From Pseudomonas tensinigenes (GTDB lineage Bacteria; Pseudomonadota; Gammaproteobacteria; Pseudomonadales; Pseudomonadaceae): 64,000 bases of DNA. Within the stretch, counting starts at the first letter, position 1. Each line of letters starts with the position of its first letter. Both the position numbers and the translations under genes were made by a program. Of the stretch, positions 56,362 to 64,000 are shown in pieces. The notes beneath the pieces are model-generated. The model did not search any database and had not been told where the DNA came from. It saw only the letters and a program-made list of their open reading frames with translations. The stretch is taken from the NCBI RefSeq assembly GCF_014268445.2, contig NZ_CP077089.1:4881501-4945500 (forward strand), in the 5' to 3' direction.

Positions 56362-57691
56362 AGATGTTGCCATTCACGTCAATGGCCTCTCTAAGCGTTT
56401 CAATATGTACGAGAAAGCACACGACCGCTTGCTCCAGATGATCCTGCCGTCGAAGAAACTTCACCATGAGTTCTGGGCACTCAAGGACATCAACTTTGAA
56501 GTGGCACGTGGCGAATCCGTTGGCATCATCGGCAAAAACGGCTCGGGCAAATCCACCCTCCTGCAGATTATCTGCGGCACGCTGACGCCGACCTCCGGCA
56601 CGGTTAATGTCGATGGGCGCATTGCTGCGCTGCTTGAGCTTGGCTCAGGTTTCAATCCGGAATTCAGCGGGCGGGAAAACGTTTATCTCAACTGTGCGAT
56701 TCACGGCTTGAGTCGCAGCAAGACCGATGAACTGATGGATGACATCCTGTCTTTTGCGGATATTGGCGAGTTCGTCGACCAACCCGTAAAGACTTATTCC
56801 AGCGGTATGTTTGTGAGGCTGGCTTTTTCTGTTCAGGCCAACCTGAAACCAGAAATCCTGATTGTCGACGAAGCCTTGGCGGTCGGCGATGCGCTGTTTC
56901 AGAAACGCTGCTACGAACGAATCGAAAAGCTCACCAGCAATGGCACCACCCTGCTGTTCGTCTCCCACGATGAAGAATCGGTGCGGACCCTGACGCAACG
57001 GGCGATCTTCCTGTCGAATGGGAAAATTGAAAGCATCGGGTCTTCGGCAGACGTCATCCTCGATTACCGCAGGAACCTGCACGAACAGGAAAGTCTTTAC
57101 CTGCAACAGTTGACGAAAAACCTTTCCGACAAGGCTGCGCAACATCAGAAGGACGATAACAAGGCTGCCAGGACCGAATCGAAAACTGCCGACCGGTTCT
57201 CCTTCGGTAATCAGGATGCCGAGGTTCTGGATGTGCGCGTGTTGAACGCCGAGGGCGAAGAGACCCAGGTTTTCTATGCCACGCAGACGGCTGTCATTCG
57301 CGTGTCCTTCCGCTGCAACGTCGATCTTGAGCACCTGAATGTGAGCCTGCGTCTTCGCAACAAGGAAGGCGTCAAGATTTACTCCTGGGGCACGCTGAAC
57401 CAGGACATGGCCATTGAGGCCAATCTGGCGACGGGCGAGACCTTCTGGACCAAGACATTCACTGCCGGCACCGAGTCATCGGTTGATTTTCAGTTTGAAT
57501 GCAGTCTGGGCGCCAACCTTTACGAAATTCAGGCTGCCATATCCCAGGAAGGCAAACCTTACTACGCCGAACAACGCATTCTTCACTGGCGAGACGAGGC
57601 GGCATTTTTTACGGTGGCGACCAAGCCCCGCGAATACCATTTTGGCGGTGTCCTCGACCTCCGCATGAAAGCAATCGAAATCAAGGGCTGA
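56351..57691 (+). CDS. wzt: Polysaccharide ABC exporter ATPase Wzt with cargo domain
   Basis: A 446-residue ATPase. The nucleotide-binding domain has Walker A GKNGSGKST (61-69), signature YSSGM (149-153), Walker B ILIVDEA (169-175) and H-loop VSHDEE. After a charged linker (about 250-283) comes an immunoglobulin-like C-terminal domain (about 284-446, NQDAEVLDVRVLNAEGEETQ onward). In known Wzt proteins this domain reads the modified non-reducing end of the glycan and gates export. That implies a capped polymer here; the methyltransferase fusion gene starts 4 bp downstream. Confidence 0.94.
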   Translation: MSSKDVAIHVNGLSKRFNMYEKAHDRLLQMILPSKKLHHEFWALKDINFEVARGESVGIIGKNGSGKSTLLQIICGTLTPTSGTVNVDGRIAALLELGSGFNPEFSGRENVYLNCAIHGLSRSKTDELMDDILSFADIGEFVDQPVKTYSSGMFVRLAFSVQANLKPEILIVDEALAVGDALFQKRCYERIEKLTSNGTTLLFVSHDEESVRTLTQRAIFLSNGKIESIGSSADVILDYRRNLHEQESLYLQQLTKNLSDKAAQHQKDDNKAARTESKTADRFSFGNQDAEVLDVRVLNAEGEETQVFYATQTAVIRVSFRCNVDLEHLNVSLRLRNKEGVKIYSWGTLNQDMAIEANLATGETFWTKTFTAGTESSVDFQFECSLGANLYEIQAAISQEGKPYYAEQRILHWRDEAAFFTVATKPREYHFGGVLDLRMKAIEIKG

Positions 57692-57695
57692 GCCA

Positions 57696-60600
57696 ATGAC
57701 TATTTCCACCACAAACATTTGCTCGGCATCACTGACGGCAGGGGAACGCCAACAACTGGTCTCGCAGGTACTTTCAGCCTGTGGTAACGGCAAAGTGCTG
57801 CATATCGGCCTGCCTGATACAGAGCTGCTGCGGGCCTTCCTGCTGGCGGGTGTGCAGGCGTACAACGTCTTCCCGGGTGCTGAAACCGAGTGCGGCAATG
57901 CACAGCTTCCAGGACGTTTCATCGCATGGGACGGTGCTGACCTGCCATTGGACGACGAGAGTTTTTCGACGGTATTGATCACTCATGCCGACGACGCAGC
58001 TCTCTCCCTCAAGCGCTTGGCTGTCGAAGCGCCAAGAGTCTCGAAACGCAACATTTTCCTGTTTCTGGACACCAGTTCCGAACCCGACACGAAAGAAGCC
58101 CGCAAGGCATGGGAAATGCTGTTCTTCGAAAACGGCGTACGCAAACACCCTGCCTACTATCGCGTCAACGACTACCAGTCGCTGCAATATGAACAAGGCA
58201 AAATTGCCATTCCGCTTGAGAAGCTTCCCAAGGAAGCCGCCACCGTTTATCCATTGGAAGCGCTGAAAGACGAGCGCGACCTGCACATGGACATGACGCG
58301 CGAGCCTGGCAGTCGCTCCGATGGCCATATCATTCGCTATCTCCTGGCCAGTCGCTATGTGCGCAACGGCGACCGCATCCTCGACGCAGCCTGCGGACTG
58401 GGTTACGGCGCCTATACTTTGTTCAACTGCTCGGACGCCAGCTCGATCCTCGGCGTTGATGGCAGCAACTACGCAGTCAAATACGCTGAAAAAAACTTCT
58501 CTGCGGTCAATTCGCAACTCACCTTCAAAGAAGGCTGGCTGCCGGAAGCGCTGAACGATATTCCGGATAACTCGATCGACCTCATTACCTCGTTTGAAAC
58601 CTTGGAACACGTACCGGATCCGGTTGGATTGCTGGCAGAGTTCTACCGGGTCCTGAGTCCGTCCGGGCGAATCGTACTTTCCGTTCCAAATGACTGGTCA
58701 GACGAAACCGGAGAAGATCCGAACGAATTCCACTTTCACGTCTACACGTGGGAGCGCATCGTTAAAGAACTGGAAAAAGACTTCATCGTCGAAGCGGCTT
58801 ACGCCCAGACAGCGGATCAATACAAACCGAAAATCAACAACGCTTATGAGTGGGCAGTCGGTATTCGCGAGCTGTATGAAGTAGACCCCAAGACATTGAT
58901 CGAAAAAGATCCGTCTTGTGAATGGTGCCTTCTGGTCGGCATGAAATCGCCGACACTGGGCGCAACCGTGCCTTACCGCGAAACCACCTACGATCTCTAT
59001 CCGGAAAACCCGGGATGGAAGGTCACGCGTTTTGACGACTATGCCAACCCCTGGCTGGTGAAAGGCCTGGTCACGATCGGTCATCGCATCGAAGACAGTC
59101 AGAAGTTGCTCGAACTGTCCCGCGAAGTGGCCGCTCAAGCCTCGGCAACCTCACCGGACCTGGGGGCGGCACTGTGCATTCAGGCTTACCAACTGCTGCA
59201 GGCCCCCACACTGACGGTGAATCAGCTGGAAGTGTTTGCAAAAGATGCTGACGCTTACATGGATCAGGCGGATCATTCACCGCAGCAGTTGCGCTGGAAA
59301 GTATCGATATCGTTCGTTATGGCCCAACTCTGGCAAGCCGCAGGCGACACTGATCGCGCCATTGATCTGTATAAAACTTGTGTGGCCTATGACTGCACCC
59401 AATACAGCCCGACTCTGATTACCAAGCAAATCAGGTCGTACCTGAATCTGGGTTTGATCGAATCCGGCAAAGGCAACAATCAACAAGCTGCGTTGTATTG
59501 GCGTACAGGCGTAACCAGCGCAGAAAAGGCCCTCGCCATCGATTGGTGCGCCTCAATGGGCTCGCTCGAAAAACCGACCGACTTCGGTATGTCCGAACTG
59601 GGCGCCATTGTCGAACTCGCCTCCTCTTGCGCTTATGCCTTGCGATACGCTTCCAACACCGAGGATCGCACCCCGCAATGGTGGCACCAGCATCTTCGTG
59701 ACCGCGACTCTCAACTGTCGAGAGTGCCAGGTATCGTGGCGGAAACCGCGCGGCTGAATCGGGTGATCATGCAAAAGGATGCGGCCAGCCAGTCTGCCCA
59801 GAGCGATTGGGAGCAGCAATTCAACACCGCTCTTTCCGAGAAAGAGCAAAGCTTGAGTCTGGCCCTTACAGCCGCAGAAGCCGACAAACAAGCCAACGAA
59901 CAAACCATCGCCTCGCTGTATCGGCAACTGGAACACACTACCGCCTCGTTGAATCAGCAACTGGAACAAAAGAACACTATCGTGCAACTGCTTAATGCAG
60001 AAGTCGCACATCGCGAGCAACGACTACAAACCATCGGCCGGAGTCGACTGTTCCGTTTGAGCCAGGCATTTGCTGCACAACCCAGCGACCTGAAGAAATA
60101 CTTGCGCGTAGCCTACGTACTCGCCTCCCTGGTGACCCCGGCCCCTGTTCGTCGCTTGATGAGCCCAACCGTTTCGGCCTTGAAGAAAAGCCTTAGAGGC
60201 CAGCAACCAACGGCGATTGCGTCGAATACCGACGTGCCCGACGACATCAATGAAGATACTTACATCGTCAAGCAACCAGCCAGGCTGAACGCGGTCCGGC
60301 CACGGGTGCTGCATGTCATCGCGAACTTCATGACCGGCGGCTCCTCACGCCTGGTGGTGGATATCTATGAATACCTGGGCGACCGGTTCGATCAAAGTAT
60401 TCTGACCAGTTACGCACCGACACCTGCCGCGTATTCGGGCATCACCATCAAGGAAATCAAACTGTCTGCAGACGAGATGCCTTTTGTCGAGTACTTGCAA
60501 GCACTAAAACCAGAAGTCATTCACATGCACTACTGGGGCGATTGTGATGAACCCTGGTATGACCAGACCATGCGTGCCGCGCAACAATTGGGCATTCCTG

Positions 60601-61325
60601 TCATCCAGAACATCAACACTCCGGTTGCGCCTTACTTGTCGCCCGCCATCAAGCGTTACGTGTACGTCAGTGATTACGTTCGCAACGTTTTTGGACAAGC
60701 AGAAGCACCGAATGCAACGGTTTATCCCGGCTCCGACTTCTCGATGTTCAAAGCCGATGCGCCCAATCAGACTGCTACCGACACGATCGGCATGGTTTAC
60801 CGACTGGAAACGGACAAGCTTAATGCTGACTCCATTACTCCGTTCATCAAAGCCGTACAGAAACGCCCGCAAACCCACGTATTGATTGTCGGTGGCGGAA
60901 GTCTGATGGAGACCTTCAAGGAAGCGGTGAACTCGGCAGGCGTATCAAACAACTTTGAGTTCACCGGTTATGTCGCCTACTCGCAACTGCCGGACTTGTA
61001 CCGCCGCATGAAGCTGTTTGTTGCGCCGGTCTGGAAAGAAAGCTTCGGCCAGGTCAGTCCTTTTGCGATGCGCATGCATGTTCCGGTTGTCGGGTATGAC
61101 ATCGGTGCAATTGGCGAGATTGTCGATGACAGCAGCCTGCTCGCCCCTTACGGCGATGCGGACAAGCTCTCTGACATCATCGTAGATCTGCTGAATGACA
61201 GTGCTCGTCGCACCTACATTGCCGACCGTCACAGCGAAAGAGCCGAGGCTCACTTCTCGATCCAGGCGATGATTGAGAACTACGACCAGATCTATGCCGA
61301 AACCCTGGCGGAAACCAAACAATGA
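57696..61325 (+). CDS. Methyltransferase / helical repeat / coiled coil / GT4 fusion protein
   Basis: A 1209-residue multidomain protein. Residues 30-130 look like a degenerate methyltransferase fold (GNGKVLHIGLPDTELL). Residues 205-345 form an apparently active SAM methyltransferase (motif I ILDAACGLGYG, acidic strand end LGVDGSN, LITSFETLEHVPDP). A helical TPR-like region follows (about 450-665), then a coiled coil (about 685-780) holding an 11-residue duplication, a hydrophobic segment with RSRLFRLSQAF, and a family 4 glycosyltransferase (868-1205). Its EX7E motif is altered: E1115 is kept, but position 1123 is Phe. It is placed between wzt and another GT4 gene, whose start overlaps its stop (ATGA). 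It may cap or measure the glycan. Confidence 0.85.
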   Translation: MTISTTNICSASLTAGERQQLVSQVLSACGNGKVLHIGLPDTELLRAFLLAGVQAYNVFPGAETECGNAQLPGRFIAWDGADLPLDDESFSTVLITHADDAALSLKRLAVEAPRVSKRNIFLFLDTSSEPDTKEARKAWEMLFFENGVRKHPAYYRVNDYQSLQYEQGKIAIPLEKLPKEAATVYPLEALKDERDLHMDMTREPGSRSDGHIIRYLLASRYVRNGDRILDAACGLGYGAYTLFNCSDASSILGVDGSNYAVKYAEKNFSAVNSQLTFKEGWLPEALNDIPDNSIDLITSFETLEHVPDPVGLLAEFYRVLSPSGRIVLSVPNDWSDETGEDPNEFHFHVYTWERIVKELEKDFIVEAAYAQTADQYKPKINNAYEWAVGIRELYEVDPKTLIEKDPSCEWCLLVGMKSPTLGATVPYRETTYDLYPENPGWKVTRFDDYANPWLVKGLVTIGHRIEDSQKLLELSREVAAQASATSPDLGAALCIQAYQLLQAPTLTVNQLEVFAKDADAYMDQADHSPQQLRWKVSISFVMAQLWQAAGDTDRAIDLYKTCVAYDCTQYSPTLITKQIRSYLNLGLIESGKGNNQQAALYWRTGVTSAEKALAIDWCASMGSLEKPTDFGMSELGAIVELASSCAYALRYASNTEDRTPQWWHQHLRDRDSQLSRVPGIVAETARLNRVIMQKDAASQSAQSDWEQQFNTALSEKEQSLSLALTAAEADKQANEQTIASLYRQLEHTTASLNQQLEQKNTIVQLLNAEVAHREQRLQTIGRSRLFRLSQAFAAQPSDLKKYLRVAYVLASLVTPAPVRRLMSPTVSALKKSLRGQQPTAIASNTDVPDDINEDTYIVKQPARLNAVRPRVLHVIANFMTGGSSRLVVDIYEYLGDRFDQSILTSYAPTPAAYSGITIKEIKLSADEMPFVEYLQALKPEVIHMHYWGDCDEPWYDQTMRAAQQLGIPVIQNINTPVAPYLSPAIKRYVYVSDYVRNVFGQAEAPNATVYPGSDFSMFKADAPNQTATDTIGMVYRLETDKLNADSITPFIKAVQKRPQTHVLIVGGGSLMETFKEAVNSAGVSNNFEFTGYVAYSQLPDLYRRMKLFVAPVWKESFGQVSPFAMRMHVPVVGYDIGAIGEIVDDSSLLAPYGDADKLSDIIVDLLNDSARRTYIADRHSERAEAHFSIQAMIENYDQIYAETLAETKQ

Positions 61326-62668
61326 AGATCGTTTTTTTTGTGCACTGCTTCTTTCCGGATCATTTCTACGGAACAGAAACCTATACGCTGGAACTGGCCA
61401 AGAATTACCGCAAGTGGGGCCACGATGTAGTCATTGTCAGCGCCTTGTTTCAGGGCGAACCCGCGGCGGCGGAATTGATCACTCGATATGAGCATGAAGG
61501 CTTTGAAGTTGTCCTGGTCGACAAAAACAAAATCCCTCACGTCAATATCAAGGAAACGTACTACCAGGCGGAGATGCGGCCGGTCTTGACCGATATTCTC
61601 GCCGACTTGAAACCGGACATCGTTCACGTCACCCATTTGATCAACCACACCAGTGCCTTGCTCGAAGCGACCAAGGCCTTGGGCATTCCGACCTACGCAA
61701 CCTTCACGGACTTCTTCGGTTTCTGCCTGACCAATAAACTGGAAGCAGCCGACGGTGCACTGTGCGCAGGCCCGTCCAGGACTCGCAGCAACTGCGTGGC
61801 CTGCTACTTGAAAGAGACTGCGCGCACGTCGAAAGAGGGCTGGATCAAATACGCGAACAATGGCACGTCAGCCAAGCTCATCGCGAGCGCCGTAACCGCT
61901 CTGCGCAAAATGCCGGGCGTGAAAAACAGTGTGTTCGATCAAACGATCGACTACATCGCGGAGCGCCCGGACATTCTTGGGGCTCTTTACAACGGCTCCT
62001 ACGCCGGTGCCGTCGCGCCAACCACCTTTTTAAGGGAAGCCTATGTCAACAACGACATCAAGGTCCCCATGAAAACCTTGTGGTTCGGCATCGACGTCGA
62101 CCGCACGCCGAAGCCGCAGCGAGACGCCGAACACATTCCAGTGATCGGTTTCATCGGCCAGATAGCACCGCACAAAGGTACAGATCTGCTGATTGATGCC
62201 TTCAATCGCCTGCCAAAAGGCAGTGCAAGATTGCTGATCTATGGTCCGACCGACCAGGATCCGGCGTACATGGAAGAATTGAAAGCCAAAAGCGCCGGCA
62301 CGCAAATCGAGTTCCGTGGCGTTTTCGAGAGCAAGGATATGGTCAATATCCTGCGCGACATGGACACCCTGGTGATCCCGTCACGCTGGTATGAAAACAG
62401 CCCACTGGTGCTGTTGAACGCTCTGGCCACCCACACCCCTGCCCTGGTATCGGATGTGCGCGGCATGACCGAGTTTGTAGAGGCCGGGATAAACGGAGAG
62501 ATATTTGATCGCGGCAGCGCCGAAGATCTTTATCGCAAGCTGTCGGCCTGGGTTGCCAACCCGCAAGCCCTTTACGATCTCGCGAAAACCACGAACTACG
62601 AGAGGACGCCGGAAATCATGGCCCGAGAGACATTTGCCATGTACTCAAAGGCAACTGAATCAGCCTGA
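61322..62668 (+). CDS. Family 4 glycosyltransferase with cysteine cluster
   Basis: A 448-residue GT-B fold enzyme. The acceptor domain begins MKIVFFVHCFFPDHFYGTET. A cysteine cluster (C135, C148, C158, C161) lies around GFCLTNK and NCVACYL. The donor domain has GFIGQIAPHKGTDLLIDAF (about 276-294) and SRWYENSPLVLLNALA, where E358 is present but the second glutamate of EX7E is Asn366. It is translationally coupled to the fusion gene by a 4-bp overlap. It probably adds a sugar of the O-polysaccharide; donor unknown. Confidence 0.92.
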   Translation: MKIVFFVHCFFPDHFYGTETYTLELAKNYRKWGHDVVIVSALFQGEPAAAELITRYEHEGFEVVLVDKNKIPHVNIKETYYQAEMRPVLTDILADLKPDIVHVTHLINHTSALLEATKALGIPTYATFTDFFGFCLTNKLEAADGALCAGPSRTRSNCVACYLKETARTSKEGWIKYANNGTSAKLIASAVTALRKMPGVKNSVFDQTIDYIAERPDILGALYNGSYAGAVAPTTFLREAYVNNDIKVPMKTLWFGIDVDRTPKPQRDAEHIPVIGFIGQIAPHKGTDLLIDAFNRLPKGSARLLIYGPTDQDPAYMEELKAKSAGTQIEFRGVFESKDMVNILRDMDTLVIPSRWYENSPLVLLNALATHTPALVSDVRGMTEFVEAGINGEIFDRGSAEDLYRKLSAWVANPQALYDLAKTTNYERTPEIMARETFAMYSKATESA

Positions 62669-62838
62669 GGATTGTCTACGAACGGCGTGGCCAGGGACGG
62701 CCACTACCGGATTTATCCCCAATACTGTTTTAGAGTCCACCCTCTCCCCGACTGACAGTTGCTGAACGACTCGAGCGCTCAACGCCCGTCGAATGGAAGT
62801 CTGTAAATCGGTCTGCACAATCGGAACCATCAAAATGC

Positions 62839-64000
62839 ATGAAACAATTCATCACCATGCAATCTGATAAGCCATTGGCCATCGGCAAGCGCATCCTCTT
62901 ATGCGTTCACCAGTTTTTTCCGTTTTTTTCTGCGGGAACAGAAGTCCTGACTCTATCGACCGCTCAAGCGCTAAGAGCACAGGGCCATCAAGTCGAAATC
63001 GTCACAGCAAAACTAGACGATATCGAGTCGCTAGAGCGTTCAACATACGTATACAAAGACTTTACTGTGCATCAATTCAACATTCCCTATGCACCGGGAA
63101 AGTTCTCCCGCACCCGAATGATCGACGAGTACCACAATGCTTCCATCTACCAGCCATTCAGAGTCCTTCTCGAACAACTCAAGCCGGATCTGGTGCATTT
63201 TTTTCATCTGAAGAACCTGACGATCGCAGCACTGAACGCTTGTTTTGACGAGAAAATACCGACGGTCTATACACCGACCGATTACTGGATAAGCTGTCGA
63301 TCCTGCCAACTAGTAAAGCCATGGGGAAAGGCTGAATGCACAGGCCCGAACTTGCTGGCCGGAAACTGCTTAAAACATGTTGCCATCAACAACAAAAAGG
63401 GAACAACTCGTACCCTGCTGGCATTGACACCTCAATTAATGTTTTCATCTATTGCTCTGACCGCCTCAACCCTTATCAACACTCCACTGAAACGACTTGT
63501 TTCCCCCTTGGTTGATTTGAGCAATAGAAAAAAAGTTATTACAGAAGCGCTATTAAAAGTCGACAGAATATTGCCGCCGACATTATTTATAGAAAAATTA
63601 TTGCTCCAGACGGGACTTCCACAAAGCAGAATCCAGCGCCTGAGGTACGGTATTCAACCACCACTGATTCACCCTAAAGAACCGGACCTTGCTACACCGA
63701 CTAAAACAACTGCAACCTTTGGCTTCATCGGTACGCTGACGGAACATAAGGGCTGCCACATCTTCATGCAGGCGATCAAATCGCTGCCGCACGTCAATGC
63801 CCGTTTTTTAGTTTACGGTGACAAACAACAATATCCGGAATACTTCAACACGCTCGAATCCATTATCCAGGAAGATAAGCGCGTCCGATTCATGGGCACT
63901 TTCCCCCATGAAAATATTGGCAACATCTTGAGTTCTCTGGACGCGCTGGTCATACCCTCGACATGGAGAGAGAACGCACCGCTTGTGCTATTGAACGCAT
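62839..64000 (+). CDS. Family 4 glycosyltransferase, cut by window end
   Basis: At least 387 residues of a GT-B enzyme similar to the preceding one. It opens with KRILLCVHQFFPFFSAGTEV, then the cysteine group C153, C156, C167, C177 around SCRSC and ECTGP, then ATFGFIGTLTEHKGCHIFMQ and STWRENAPLVLLNA, with E378 and Asn386 in the EX7E position. Codon use is more AT-rich than upstream genes, notably at 63400-63620. The start may be ATG 62839 or 62857; neither has a strong ribosome-binding site. A 170-bp gap separates it from the previous gene. Confidence 0.9.
   Translation, partial: MKQFITMQSDKPLAIGKRILLCVHQFFPFFSAGTEVLTLSTAQALRAQGHQVEIVTAKLDDIESLERSTYVYKDFTVHQFNIPYAPGKFSRTRMIDEYHNASIYQPFRVLLEQLKPDLVHFFHLKNLTIAALNACFDEKIPTVYTPTDYWISCRSCQLVKPWGKAECTGPNLLAGNCLKHVAINNKKGTTRTLLALTPQLMFSSIALTASTLINTPLKRLVSPLVDLSNRKKVITEALLKVDRILPPTLFIEKLLLQTGLPQSRIQRLRYGIQPPLIHPKEPDLATPTKTTATFGFIGTLTEHKGCHIFMQAIKSLPHVNARFLVYGDKQQYPEYFNTLESIIQEDKRVRFMGTFPHENIGNILSSLDALVIPSTWRENAPLVLLNA

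Overview
The window looks like chromosome of a fluorescent Pseudomonas (P. fluorescens group). The signs are a Pseudomonas core gene order, the lipoprotein gene oprI, an EF-P with Arg32 next to its rhamnosyltransferase gene earP, an Ohr/OhrR pair, and many short palindromic repeats of the GCGAGCAGGCTCGCTCCCAC type. No rRNA, tRNA, CRISPR array, prophage or insertion sequence was recognised. Species cannot be fixed from the sequence alone.

Layout. 1-13.7 kb: the 5' part of a deaD RNA helicase with a long structured leader, a crotonase, a spermidine-synthase-like protein, a class II DAHP synthase, a YcaQ-type glycosylase, two LysR regulators, a TauE/SafE permease, the peroxide-defence pair ohrR and ohr with an exported esterase, efp-earP, and a Gre-like protein. 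13.7-29.1 kb: cysB, a universal stress protein, a 5'-nucleotidase, a PanE-like reductase, a thioredoxin-fold protein head to head with a PilZ protein, a class I DAHP synthase, a GNAT protein, oprI beside an L,D-transpeptidase, tesA divergent from an ABC exporter pair, greB, a DoxX protein and an MltF-like transglycosylase. 29.3-35.8 kb: tatD, a chemoreceptor, an Mpo1-like protein, a thioesterase, a CHAD protein, a lipoprotein and a patatin-like phospholipase.

35.9-44.2 kb: the complete kdpFABCDE potassium system on the minus strand. A 113-bp tandem repeat lies between kdpB and kdpC, and a KdpE-like box lies upstream of kdpF. 44.6-49.7 kb: an ethanolamine-type permease, a DUF2897 protein, a TetR regulator, a stand-alone ketoacyl-ACP synthase with an SDR, and a ComEA-like DNA-binding protein.

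49.8-64.0 kb: a surface-polysaccharide (O-antigen) locus. On the minus strand are wbpM-, wbpL- and wbpV-like initiation genes. Divergent from them on the plus strand are a GT2 glycosyltransferase, a Wzm/Wzt ABC exporter whose Wzt has a C-terminal cargo domain, a 1209-residue fusion (methyltransferase, helical repeats, coiled coil, GT4), and two more GT4 enzymes, the last cut by the window end. The most interesting hypothesis is that the fusion protein is an all-in-one chain terminator, length ruler and glycosyltransferase, functionally like WbdD, and that Wzt recognises the modification it makes. Other points of note are a hairpin that encloses the deaD start codon, a Gre-family protein with a substituted tip aspartate, and GT4 enzymes that all lack the second glutamate of the EX7E motif.
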